Below are positions 23,694-31,272 of a DNA stretch of 64,000 nt, one piece after another (positions within the stretch are counted from its first letter, which is position 1; each line of letters opens with the position of its first letter). The position numbers and the translations under genes are program-made. This DNA comes from Amycolatopsis pretoriensis (GTDB taxonomy: Bacteria; Actinomycetota; Actinomycetes; Mycobacteriales; Pseudonocardiaceae): contig NZ_FNUJ01000007.1 in NCBI RefSeq assembly GCF_900107925.1, positions 310,001-374,000 of the forward strand, read 5' to 3'. The notes beneath the pieces were generated by a model, which worked only from the letters and a program-made list of their open reading frames with translations, was not told the origin of the DNA and did not search any database.

Positions 23694-24889
23694 TCACCTT
23701 CGGATCGCTGTTCACCGGCACCGCCGCCCTCGACCACGCTGCGGGCTCCGTGCTCGGATGCGTGCCCGCGTGGTTCTGCGACAACGACAAGGGCGCGTCG
23801 AAGCTGCTCGCCTACCACTACCCGCACATTCCGAATCTCGGGGATATCACCGCCGTTGACTGGTCCACTGTGGAACCCGTCGATGTCCTTGGCGGCGGCT
23901 TTCCCTGCCAGGATGTGTCTGCCGCGGGCCGCCGCGTCGGCATGGCCCCCGGGACCCGGTCCGGCCTCTGGTCACACATGGCATTCGCCATCGCCACGAT
24001 TCGGCCGCGCCTGGTGGTCGTCGAGAACGTAAGGGGTCTGCTCAGTGCCAAAGCGCATAGCCACGTGGAACCCTGCACGGGGTGCCTGGGAGACCACCCG
24101 AAGAAGCCTGCTTTGCGCGCACTGGGAGCCGTACTCGGCGACCTGGCCGACATCGGGTATGACGCGGTCTGGTGTGGCGTTCGAGCTTCCGACGTCGGCG
24201 CTCCGCACCAACGATTCCGCGTCTTCGTTGCTGCTCAAGACACCAACCGCACAGCTGGCGAAGAACGGCGGAAGCCAGCACCCGGACAAGCGGAAGGCCG
24301 GTCGGCACGGGCCGACGCTGGCGGACGAAGTGGAACACCTCTTGCCAACGCCGCGGGCATCCGACACGGCGGGCCCGGGTTTGCATGGTCAGGGTGGGGC
24401 GGACTTGCGCACGACGATCGCGTTGTTGCCGACACCTCGGGCGACCGACGGGGACAAGGGGAGCCCGAAGCAACGCGGTTCATCGGGCGACATGATGTTG
24501 CCGAGCGCGGTGTACGCGCTACTGCCGACTCCGACCGCGACGGACGCGAAGTCGTCGAGCGGTTCGAATCCCGCGTGGGGCCACGGGATGACGTTGACGG
24601 ACGCCGCGCGCACAGCTGGGGCGCCTATGCCCCCGCGATCGCCCGATGGGCCGCCATCATCGGACGACCAGCACCCGACCCCACCGTCCTCGGACAGCGC
24701 GGCGGGCAAGTCCTGAACCCGGCGCTTGTCGAATGGATGATGGGGCTGCCTGCCGGCTACATCACGGCCGTGCCGGGACTGAGCCGCAATGACATGCTGC
24801 GGCTCGGCGGCAACGGCGTTGTGCCGCAACAGGCGGCGGCCGCGCTTCGCCGGCTCGTGTCGCTGCTCGATGGGGCGGTGGCGGCATGA
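23690..24889 (+). CDS. DNA (cytosine-5) methyltransferase 1
   Basis: A 399-residue C5-methyltransferase. Motif I is FGSLFTGTAALDHAAG, motif IV GGGFPCQDVS (catalytic Cys), motif VI VVENVRG, motif VIII QRFRVF, and motifs IX/X LGGNGVVPQQAAAALR; WMMGLPAGYITAVPGLSRN precedes the last. The stretch between VIII and IX, the target-recognition region, is low-complexity (DTNRTAGEER, ADTSGDRRG, TADSDRDGRE) and coincides with a second long frame carrying LLPTP repeats. ATGA-coupled at both ends. Likely protects phage DNA from host restriction or alters expression. Confidence 0.9.
   Translation: MITFGSLFTGTAALDHAAGSVLGCVPAWFCDNDKGASKLLAYHYPHIPNLGDITAVDWSTVEPVDVLGGGFPCQDVSAAGRRVGMAPGTRSGLWSHMAFAIATIRPRLVVVENVRGLLSAKAHSHVEPCTGCLGDHPKKPALRALGAVLGDLADIGYDAVWCGVRASDVGAPHQRFRVFVAAQDTNRTAGEERRKPAPGQAEGRSARADAGGRSGTPLANAAGIRHGGPGFAWSGWGGLAHDDRVVADTSGDRRGQGEPEATRFIGRHDVAERGVRATADSDRDGREVVERFESRVGPRDDVDGRRAHSWGAYAPAIARWAAIIGRPAPDPTVLGQRGGQVLNPALVEWMMGLPAGYITAVPGLSRNDMLRLGGNGVVPQQAAAALRRLVSLLDGAVAA
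24045..24716 (+). CDS. Overlapping +1-frame ORF with LLPTPxAxD repeats, nested in the methyltransferase gene
   Basis: A 223-residue frame lies entirely inside the methyltransferase gene, shifted by one base. It starts at GTG 24045 with AAGGGG nine bases upstream. It carries WEPYSATWPTSGMTRSGVAF and then four repeats: KTPTAQLAKNGG, LLPTPRASD, LLPTPRATD and LLPTPTATD (the last three at 24339, 24423 and 24519). Repeat spacing, the ribosome site and a memory of similar stand-alone actinophage proteins argue that it is translated. Function unknown. The methyltransferase frame is intact, so this would be true dual coding. Confidence 0.6.
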   Translation: MPKRIATWNPARGAWETTRRSLLCAHWEPYSATWPTSGMTRSGVAFELPTSALRTNDSASSLLLKTPTAQLAKNGGSQHPDKRKAGRHGPTLADEVEHLLPTPRASDTAGPGLHGQGGADLRTTIALLPTPRATDGDKGSPKQRGSSGDMMLPSAVYALLPTPTATDAKSSSGSNPAWGHGMTLTDAARTAGAPMPPRSPDGPPSSDDQHPTPPSSDSAAGKS

Positions 24890-25374
24890 AGCCCGAACTC
24901 ACCGGCGAAACCATCGCGACGATGATCGTGGTCCCGCTGCTCATCGCCGTGGTTTGCGTCGTCGGCGTCTTTTTCTTCGTGGTGTGGCGCTCCCTGCGGG
25001 CTCGCGACCACGACGACGCGCCGTTGGCGTTGGCCTGCTGGATCCTCTCCGCGTTGCTCGTGGTCGGCATCGTCGCGGCGACCTGGTGGGGCATGTACCC
25101 GTGGGAAGCCGAATACCACCACTGGACGCCGAAATCTGGTGTGGTCGCCACGGTCGATTCGCGCATCGTCCCCGGCGGCGCGGACTCGAAGTCGGTGGAA
25201 CAGAAGTTCGTGGTGTCGTTCGTCGGCGAAGACCAGCAATACGCCGTCATGGACACCCGCGCCGCCGGCGTCAAGCCCGGCGACCGGCTCACCATCACGT
25301 GCGTCCGCCGCTGGCAGTGGAGCGGAACCCCGGGCTACGACTGCAATTTCGTGTCCTTGGAGCGTGGCCGGTGA
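24886..25374 (+). CDS. Membrane protein with extracytoplasmic domain, 162 residues
   Basis: ATGA-coupled to the methyltransferase. Two transmembrane helices are visible: residues about 10-33 (MIVVPLLIAVVCVVGVFFFV) and 47-70 (LACWILSALLVVGIVAATWW). A soluble C-terminal beta-rich domain of about 90 residues follows. No family recognised. Confidence 0.8.
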   Translation: MKPELTGETIATMIVVPLLIAVVCVVGVFFFVVWRSLRARDHDDAPLALACWILSALLVVGIVAATWWGMYPWEAEYHHWTPKSGVVATVDSRIVPGGADSKSVEQKFVVSFVGEDQQYAVMDTRAAGVKPGDRLTITCVRRWQWSGTPGYDCNFVSLERGR

Positions 25375-25408
25375 CCAATTACGACCACCCGAACGGGGAG
25401 GGTGTGGA

Positions 25409-26407
25409 ATGACCGGCGTCATCGACTCGGCGGCCACGCCGATCCCGCGGGACCGGTTCGGCCGACCCATGGTTGTCCCGCCCGGCGGGCACAAGGCCGT
25501 CGGCTATACCCGGTGCACCACCTACGTGTCGTGCCTGGAAGACACCTACAACCTCGGCAAGTGGCAGCAACGCATGGTCGCGATCGGCCTTGCCGACCGG
25601 CCCGACCTGCTGTTGGCGGTGTCCGCGAGCCAACGCGACGACAAAGACGGCCTCAACCGCATCGCCGACCAAGCGATGGACGCCGCCAAGGCCGGCGCCG
25701 CGTCGACCACTGGCACGGCGCTCCACGCCCTGACCGAGCGCATCGACCGGCGCGAACAGCTGCCGATCGTGCCCGCCGCCCACCTCGACGACCTCGACGC
25801 GTACCGGGCCGCCACGCGCGACCTCGAACCGCTCATGATCGAACAGTTCACGGTGTTGGACGAACTCCGCATCGGCGGCACCCCGGACCGGGTCGTGCGG
25901 TACCAGGGCAATGCCTACATCGGCGACGTCAAGACCGGGTCGATCGACTACGCCGCAGGCAAAATCGCCATGCAACTTGCGGTCTACGCCCGATCGATGC
26001 CCTACGACCACGCGACGGGTGAGCGGTTCCCGTACCCCGAGCCGGTCGACACCAGCCGCGGCATCGTGATCCACCTCCCCGCCGGGACCGGCCGGTGCGA
26101 GCTGCATTGGATTGACCTGGACGCCGGTTGGGACGGCGTCCGGCTCGCCGGGAAAGTCCGCGACTGGCGAACCCGGAAGGGCCTGCTCGAACCCTGGGAC
26201 GTCACCCGCCCGGACACATCGGCGGCGCCCGTCGTCGCCGGCGGCGTGTCCGACAACGTCGCCGCTGCCCTCGCGGAGATCCGGGCAGCGACCACCCTGG
26301 ACGGGCTCCGCGCCGCCTACCAACAGCACGTCGCGTCCGGTGTGGACGGTGACTTCATCCTCCCGGCCTGCCTCGCGCGGAAGGCCGAATTGGAGGGGGC
26401 GGCGTGA
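25409..26407 (+). CDS. Cas4/RecB-like PD-(D/E)XK exonuclease
   Basis: A 332-residue protein starting at ATG 25409 behind GGGGAGGG. The nuclease core shows GTALHALTERID (motif with His), GGTPDRVVRY (Asp) and YIGDVKTGSIDYA (D-x-K), followed by a Gln/Tyr helix (KIAMQLAVYARSM), the order of Cas4/RecB-like nucleases. The phage role is probably end resection for recombination. The C-terminal 60 residues (ALAEIRAATTLDGLRAAYQQ) are a helical tail seen in phage versions. Confidence 0.82.
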   Translation: MTGVIDSAATPIPRDRFGRPMVVPPGGHKAVGYTRCTTYVSCLEDTYNLGKWQQRMVAIGLADRPDLLLAVSASQRDDKDGLNRIADQAMDAAKAGAASTTGTALHALTERIDRREQLPIVPAAHLDDLDAYRAATRDLEPLMIEQFTVLDELRIGGTPDRVVRYQGNAYIGDVKTGSIDYAAGKIAMQLAVYARSMPYDHATGERFPYPEPVDTSRGIVIHLPAGTGRCELHWIDLDAGWDGVRLAGKVRDWRTRKGLLEPWDVTRPDTSAAPVVAGGVSDNVAAALAEIRAATTLDGLRAAYQQHVASGVDGDFILPACLARKAELEGAA

Positions 26408-26652
26408 GCAGGCTGACTTTGCACACCGTCGTGGCCGACGTCCTCGAATCGCTGCCCCACGCCCTGCGGGAGATCCGGGAACGTCGCGGGATGTCGATCC
26501 GGTCTGCGGCCAAAGAGATCGGCATCAACTTCGCGACCGTGTCCCGCATCGAGGCAGGGCGGGACCACCGAGTGGACAACGTCATCGCCGTTCTCCGATG
26601 GCTCGACCACCGCCCCGAGGAACACGACGCGACCATGGAGGGACGACCGTGA
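26404..26652 (+). CDS. XRE-family HTH protein, 82 residues
   Basis: Starts at GTG overlapping the nuclease stop. Residues about 19-60 (ALREIRERRGMSIRSAAKEI then NFATVSRIEAGRD) form a Cro/CI helix-turn-helix. Embedded in the early operon, so probably an early regulator. A similar protein is encoded at 32008. Confidence 0.85.
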   Translation: MSRLTLHTVVADVLESLPHALREIRERRGMSIRSAAKEIGINFATVSRIEAGRDHRVDNVIAVLRWLDHRPEEHDATMEGRP

Positions 26653-27101
26653 CCAGCCCCATTCTCGAAGAAGACAGCTACGACGCCCACTTGGCGCGGC
26701 GACTGGTCCGCGCCGCCGCGGCAGCGGTCTCCCACGAAGAGTGCCGCCAGCTCGGTGGGGGCGACCCGGCCGGCGGCGACGGGTTCTACGCGGCCGGGAT
26801 CGTTGCCGCGCAAGCCGTCCTGCGCACACTCGCCGAGGCCACCCCCGGCAACGAATACACAGTCGACCTGGACTTTGACAGCCTCGCCGACCTGATCGAG
26901 GACTACGCCGCCCGCGTCGCCGACCCCAGCGTGTACCGCGACCGCCGGCCATGGCGCGTCGGCAACCACTACGGCATCCACATCTACGCCGTCAACGGTG
27001 ACGATGGCGACGACGAATCCATCGGCACCACCCATTCCGCCCGAGTGGCGCGGCAGATCGTGGCCGAACACAACGTCCGGCTCCCGGGGGCGGCGTCGTG
27101 A
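26649..27101 (+). CDS. Hypothetical phage protein, 150 residues
   Basis: Starts at GTG 26649, coupled. A helical N-terminus (LARRLVRAAAAAVSHEECRQ), a central helix (FDSLADLIEDYAARVAD) and a small beta hairpin (NHYGIHIYAVNGDD) are seen. No known domain. Confidence 0.75.
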   Translation: MTSPILEEDSYDAHLARRLVRAAAAAVSHEECRQLGGGDPAGGDGFYAAGIVAAQAVLRTLAEATPGNEYTVDLDFDSLADLIEDYAARVADPSVYRDRRPWRVGNHYGIHIYAVNGDDGDDESIGTTHSARVARQIVAEHNVRLPGAAS

Positions 27102-27379
27102 TCCACGGAACGATGAGCGGGTACAAGAACCATCGGTGCCGGTGCACCGGATGCCGCGCCGCGCACAACGCGATGATCAACCGCCGCCGCGCCGAGCGGT
27201 ACGCAGCGCGGGTGCTGGTCAACGGGGTGTGGATCGCGCCGCTCCCGGCCGAGAAGCACGGCCGGGTCACGTTGTACGCGAACTGGGGATGCCGTTGCCA
27301 GCCATGCACCGCCGCGGCTAGCGCGTCCTCGCGGCGATCCCGCCTCTCCCGTCTCGCACTGGCCGGGGAGGCGCGATGA
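27098..27379 (+). CDS. CRC-motif protein, tandem paralogue 1 (93 residues)
   Basis: Starts at GTG coupled to the previous gene. Layout: HGTMSGYKNHRCRCTGCRAA, an Arg-rich helix (NRRRAERYAARVL), NGVWIAPLPAEKHGRV, then ANWGCRCQPCTAA and a basic tail. The paired [GR]CRCxxC units look like metal-binding or DNA-binding knuckles. It is one of three adjacent genes with the same layout. No biochemical function known to me. Confidence 0.85.
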   Translation: MIHGTMSGYKNHRCRCTGCRAAHNAMINRRRAERYAARVLVNGVWIAPLPAEKHGRVTLYANWGCRCQPCTAAASASSRRSRLSRLALAGEAR

Positions 27380-27687
27380 ACGGGCGCCGTCGCCTCACTT
27401 ACCACGGGACCGCCCACGGGTACAAGAACGTCGGTTGTCGTTGCGTCGCATGTTCCGAGGCCAACCGCGCCGCCGCCCGCGACGAACGCCACCGGCGGTA
27501 TGCCCGCCGGCTGCTGGTCGACGGGGTGTGGGTCGCGCCGGTCGCCGCCGAGCGGCACGGCCGGGTCACCACCTACAACGCGTGGGGATGCCGCTGCGAG
27601 CCATGCACCGGGGCCGCCAGCGCCGAACGGCAGCGCCTCGCCCGGGTGCGCGCCGAGCGGCAGCGGACCGCGCGGGCGGCGTCATGA
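27376..27687 (+). CDS. CRC-motif protein, tandem paralogue 2 (103 residues)
   Basis: ATGA-coupled. Same layout as its neighbours: HGTAHGYKNVGCRCVACSEA, an Arg-rich helix, DGVWVAPVAAERHGRV, NAWGCRCEPCTGA, then a basic helix (RQRLARVRAERQRTARAA). It is closest to paralogue 1 in the central VAPxxAExHGRV segment. Confidence 0.85.
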   Translation: MNGRRRLTYHGTAHGYKNVGCRCVACSEANRAAARDERHRRYARRLLVDGVWVAPVAAERHGRVTTYNAWGCRCEPCTGAASAERQRLARVRAERQRTARAAS

Positions 27688-27959
27688 CCGAGCACGGCAA
27701 CGCCAGCACGTACGTCAACCACGGGTGCCGGTGCCAGTGGTGCACCGCGGCCAACACCGAACGGGGCCGGGAACAGCGCCGCGTCCGGTTCGCCAGCCGG
27801 CGCATCGTCGACGGCGTGTTGGTCGCGCCCGTCCCGCAGCACCGGCACGGGATCGCCAACACCTACACCAACTGGGGATGCCGCTGCGCGCCCTGCGCTG
27901 GCGCGCACCGGCGGGCCAGCCGCGATCGGTACTGGCGGCGCGTGGCGGTGACCCGGTGA
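27684..27959 (+). CDS. CRC-motif protein, tandem paralogue 3 (91 residues)
   Basis: ATGA-coupled. Layout: HGNASTYVNHGCRCQWCTAA, an Arg-rich helix, DGVLVAPVPQHRHGIA, TNWGCRCAPCAGAH, basic tail. It diverges from paralogues 1 and 2 mostly at the N-terminus. The three genes together look like a recent local triplication. Confidence 0.85.
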   Translation: MTEHGNASTYVNHGCRCQWCTAANTERGREQRRVRFASRRIVDGVLVAPVPQHRHGIANTYTNWGCRCAPCAGAHRRASRDRYWRRVAVTR

Positions 27960-28243
27960 ACCGCCGCCGCTGGTCCGGCGCGACCACCGCGCCCGTCGTG
28001 AAACGCCGGCCGTGCCGGTTCGGGTGCGGACGCAGCGTCGACGTGTTCACCGAAAACCACCGGGTGATCCAGCTCGACACCGAACCGCCGGCGGTGACCG
28101 TCGACCTGACCACGGTCCACCTGCGGATCTACGAGTATCGAGGCCCACGCATCGGGTGGGTCCCGAAGTTTCTGCCCGAGCGCGGATGGCGAGAGCTCCG
28201 CCTACTCCACGAATGCGCGGCAGAGCAACAGAAATTGCGCTAG
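27956..28243 (+). CDS. Small Cys-containing protein, 95 residues
   Basis: Starts at GTG 27956, coupled to paralogue 3. The N-terminus is basic with RRPCRFGCGRSVDVFT, then a beta segment (VTVDLTTVHLRIYEYRG) and a C-terminal helix with LLHECAAEQQ. CxxxC plus His and Cys could form a zinc site. No family recognised. Confidence 0.72.
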   Translation: MNRRRWSGATTAPVVKRRPCRFGCGRSVDVFTENHRVIQLDTEPPAVTVDLTTVHLRIYEYRGPRIGWVPKFLPERGWRELRLLHECAAEQQKLR

Positions 28244-28266
28244 CACCACACGAGAAGGGCAACACC

Positions 28267-28650
28267 ATGACCGATCTGTTCGACGGTCCCGGCAGCATCA
28301 CCGGGATCGAATGGGCCGACCTCAATGGGCGGCTCTTGCTGATCACCCCCCACGAGGTGATCGCCAGTTTCAAGACGCAGGTGTCCGACGGCCCCACCGT
28401 CCGCGCCGACGTCGTCGTCCTGGACGGCCCGGACGCGCCGTTCGAATACAAGGACACCCTGATTTTCCCCAAGCTGCTGCAGGGCCAAGTCCGGTCCAAC
28501 GCGGGAACCGGCCGGATGAACCTCGGCCGCCTCGGGCAGGGGGAAAAGAAGCCGGGCCAGTCGGCGCCTTGGATGCTCGCGGAACCCACCGAGGCGGACA
28601 AGGCCGTCGCCCGGCGGCACCTCGCGTCGTCTGCTCAGCCGCCGTTCTGA
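28267..28650 (+). CDS. Replication-module protein, possibly ssDNA-binding
   Basis: A 127-residue protein with ATG 28267 behind GAGAAGGG. A beta-rich core (WADLNGRLLLITPHEVIASF, VRADVVVLDGPDAPFEYKD, KLLQGQVRSN) is followed by a Gly/Pro-rich linker and a helical end. The OB-fold-like strand pattern and its place just upstream of the primase suggest single-strand DNA binding. This is inference; no diagnostic motif exists. Confidence 0.75.
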   Translation: MTDLFDGPGSITGIEWADLNGRLLLITPHEVIASFKTQVSDGPTVRADVVVLDGPDAPFEYKDTLIFPKLLQGQVRSNAGTGRMNLGRLGQGEKKPGQSAPWMLAEPTEADKAVARRHLASSAQPPF

Positions 28651-28746
28651 GGCTCGACCGTCACCGCCGGGGCCCCGACCCCCGGCGGTGTGCGGCCGCA
28701 CCTCAGCGCAAACCCACGAACCGTCGATCGGAGGTGGATCAACCCC

Positions 28747-29460
28747 GTGCGCACCTTCACCACCTGCCCCGGATGCGGCGACGTGCTGGCGTACCAAGAC
28801 CGGCGGACCCGCACCCACCCGGGATGCCAGGACCCGCAGGGCTACGAATTCGAACTGGAAAGGGAATTCCTCGCCGCCGCCGAGGCCGGCGACAACGCCT
28901 TGGCCGACACCCTCGCCGCCCAGCTGGACGGCATGTTCGACCGGCCGCCCCGGCTGTTCGACGCCGCGTTGGCCTACGCCGAAATGGGATGGCCGGTGTT
29001 CCCGCTCCGGCCGGGCACGAAGATCCCGTTTCCGAACACCCGCGGGTTCAAGGACGCCACCGACAACCGCATCCTCATCCGGCAGTGGTGGGGCCGGTGG
29101 CCGATGGCGAACATCGGTCTCCCGACCGGCCGCCACTTCGATGTGATCGACATCGATTTCCGGCACGGCGCCCGGCCCGCGTGGGACCGGCTCCGTGCCG
29201 TCGACGCCATGCCGGACGTTCACGGCGTCGCGTCGACGGCACACAACGGGATACACCTGCTGCTCGAACCAGCCGGGGGCGGCAACCTCACCCGCGCCGG
29301 CGCGCTGCCCGGCATCGACTACCGGGGCCGCGGCGGCTACATCGTCGCCCCGCCGTCGATCCTCGCGAGCGGTCGCCGGTACACGTGGGAGGTCAAGCCG
29401 TCGCCCGTCATCACCGCGCCGCGCCGGCCCGTCCCGACGCGCTCGGCCGGTGCACCATGA
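28747..29460 (+). CDS. Bifunctional primase-polymerase (prim-pol)
   Basis: A 237-residue protein. GTG 28747 is taken as the start, with GGAGGTG upstream. An N-terminal CPGCG knuckle leads to the AEP domain: AEMGWPVFPLRPGTKIPF, NIGLPTGRHFDVIDIDF (the D-x-D metal pair), and IDYRGRGGYIVAPPSI. This is the bifunctional DNA primase/polymerase family. ATGA-coupled to the ATPase gene, with which it would form the replication initiation pair. Confidence 0.88.
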   Translation: MRTFTTCPGCGDVLAYQDRRTRTHPGCQDPQGYEFELEREFLAAAEAGDNALADTLAAQLDGMFDRPPRLFDAALAYAEMGWPVFPLRPGTKIPFPNTRGFKDATDNRILIRQWWGRWPMANIGLPTGRHFDVIDIDFRHGARPAWDRLRAVDAMPDVHGVASTAHNGIHLLLEPAGGGNLTRAGALPGIDYRGRGGYIVAPPSILASGRRYTWEVKPSPVITAPRRPVPTRSAGAP

Positions 29461-30866
29461 CGGCCGCCGCGTCGCACCCGTTCCTTGCCGTGCTCGAAGC
29501 GGCCGGCCTCTACACCCCGAACGGGCACGCCGTCACCGTTGACCTGTCGGATCTCCCAGCCGCCGCCGCCGGCGACCCGGCGGCGGCCCACTACGCCGAA
29601 AAGGCATTGGAGTACGAAGCGGACGCGGTCGCCGCGTCCACCGAGGGCACCCGCAACGACAACCTCAACCGCGCCTGTTTCAAGATCGGCAGTCTCGTCG
29701 CCGCCGGCCACCTCGACGCCCAGCACGCCATAGACACCCTGATCGCGGCCGCCCGGGTGTCCGGGCTTCCCGCCAGCGAAATCAACCACGTCGTCTACCG
29801 CGCCACGCGCGAGGGCGGCGCCGAACCCCGCGTCGTCAAGCTCGAACCCGTCAAGGGCTACCGCCCGGCGTACACGTTGGACGGCCCACCCCCGGCGCCC
29901 CCCGGCGCCGCCGGGGTATCAACCTCCGGGGCCGTTGACACCGGTGCGACCGACACGGTCGCCCTCAACACCGCGTACCCGCCGCTCGATTGGCGCGAGA
30001 CCTGGTCACGCACACCCGAAGACGTCGATTGGCTGGCGTACCCGGTACTCGAGCGCGGCGGCATGTACGCCCTGTACAGCCCGGCGAAGGCCGGCAAGTC
30101 GCTGTTCGCGCTCGACCTGTGCGCCGCCATCGCCGCGGGCCGATCCGCGCTCGGACAACCGCCCGCGGCCCCGGCGACGGTGCTCTACGTCGACTTGGAA
30201 AACCATGTCACCGACATCGTGGGCCGGCTCAAAGACATGGGGTACCAGCCGTCCGAACTGGACAGGCTCATCTACCTCAGCTTCCCGGCCCTCCCTGCGC
30301 TGGACACCCGCGTCGGCGGCGCCCAGCTGTTCGCCGAGGCCACCCGGCATCGCGCCGAGATGGTCGTGATCGACACGGTCAGCCGGGTCATCAGCGGCGA
30401 GGAGAACAGCGCCGACACGTTCAACGCCCTGTACCGGTATTCGTGCGTGCCGCTCAAGGCGGCCGGGATCACCGTGCTGCGGCTCGACCACGCCGGCAAG
30501 GACGAAGACCGCGGGATGCGCGGGTCGTCGGCGAAGATCTCGGACGTCGACGTGGCGTGGAAGCTGACCCGCACCAGTGAAAGCCGGGTCCGGCTGGACC
30601 GGATCGCGTGCCGCAACGCCCACCATCCCGACTCGGTGATCCTCGACCAGCACGACATGCCGTTACGGCACGTGCTGTTGCCCGGCAGTGGCCTGCCGGA
30701 CCGGGTCGCGCAGATCGTGCGGACCCTCGACCGGCTCGCCGTGCCGGCCGACTGGGGCCGGGATCGGGTGCGGCACATGCTCGCCGAGCGGGGGATCAAG
30801 GTCCGTAACGACGCCCTCGGCGAGGCCCTTCGGGTGCGCCGAACGACCTTCACCGGGGGTGCCTGA
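29457..30866 (+). CDS. RepA/RecA-like ATPase (phage replicative helicase-type)
   Basis: A 469-residue protein. The N-terminal 190 residues include a helical region seen after prim-pol domains (NRACFKIGSLVAAGHLD). The RecA-like core begins with YSPAKAGKSLFALDLC (a Walker A in which the first Gly is Ser), then VLYVDLENHVTDIVGRL, Walker B MVVIDTVSRVI, and LRLDHAGKDEDRGMRGSSAK. The C-terminal 90 residues resemble a winged helix. Probably unwinds DNA or loads replication factors with the adjacent primase. Confidence 0.88.
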   Translation: MTAAASHPFLAVLEAAGLYTPNGHAVTVDLSDLPAAAAGDPAAAHYAEKALEYEADAVAASTEGTRNDNLNRACFKIGSLVAAGHLDAQHAIDTLIAAARVSGLPASEINHVVYRATREGGAEPRVVKLEPVKGYRPAYTLDGPPPAPPGAAGVSTSGAVDTGATDTVALNTAYPPLDWRETWSRTPEDVDWLAYPVLERGGMYALYSPAKAGKSLFALDLCAAIAAGRSALGQPPAAPATVLYVDLENHVTDIVGRLKDMGYQPSELDRLIYLSFPALPALDTRVGGAQLFAEATRHRAEMVVIDTVSRVISGEENSADTFNALYRYSCVPLKAAGITVLRLDHAGKDEDRGMRGSSAKISDVDVAWKLTRTSESRVRLDRIACRNAHHPDSVILDQHDMPLRHVLLPGSGLPDRVAQIVRTLDRLAVPADWGRDRVRHMLAERGIKVRNDALGEALRVRRTTFTGGA

Positions 30867-30877
30867 AATGTCCGAAA

Positions 30878-31044
30878 ACCTGTCCGGGACAGGTGGGACG
30901 GACACCACCTGTCCCGTCCACATGGGACAGCCGGGGACCGAGCCCATGTTTGCCCAGCTCAGACCTGTCCCCGTCCACCTGGGACACCCCGGGACACCCC
31001 CATCGCCACCACCTGTCCCCGTCCCCCTCCCTCTAAAGGAGGGG
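30878..31044. repeat. TGTCCC/GGGACA repeat cluster after the replication ATPase
   Basis: About 150 bases contain eight TGTCC(C) or GGGACA half-sites: 30881, 30886, 30910, 30924, 30966, 30981, 30991 and 31014. The first pair forms the perfect 17-base palindrome at 30878-30894; the second and third pairs are inverted with 8-base centres. A GTCCCCCTCC/GGAGGGGAC hairpin closes the block (31021-31046). The spacing looks like an iteron or operator array, possibly the phage replication origin. Confidence 0.55.
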
Positions 31045-31110
31045 ACGGGTGGGTCAGGGGCCGTCCGGAACGGCCCGAAACCGCCAGACCATCGCCCGGG
31101 AGGCGACGTT

Positions 31111-31272
31111 GTGAAGCTGACTATCTCGCCGCTCGCGTGGTTCCTCATCACCGTGTACGGCGCCCTCGGTGCGCTCATCCTCTGGGGCACCCTCGAAGAC
31201 CCCTGGTGGCTCGGCATCGCCGTGTGGCTGCTGCTGCTGGCCCGCTGGCCCGGCGAAGGGCAAGCCGAATGA
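31111..31272 (+). CDS. Small membrane protein, 53 residues
   Basis: GTG 31111 has GGGAGG eight bases upstream. The protein is almost all membrane: SPLAWFLITVYGALGALILW then PWWLGIAVWLLLLARW. The same frame is open back to ATG 30868, but that extension reads through the repeat cluster and has Pro/Thr-rich shadow composition, so the short start is preferred. ATGA-coupled to the resolvase gene. Confidence 0.7.
   Translation: MKLTISPLAWFLITVYGALGALILWGTLEDPWWLGIAVWLLLLARWPGEGQAE

Noticed and set aside
30868..31110. N-terminal extension of the small membrane protein
   Set aside because: The segment translates the TGTCCC/GGGACA repeats into Pro/Thr/Gly-rich sequence; GTG 31111 has a strong ribosome site.
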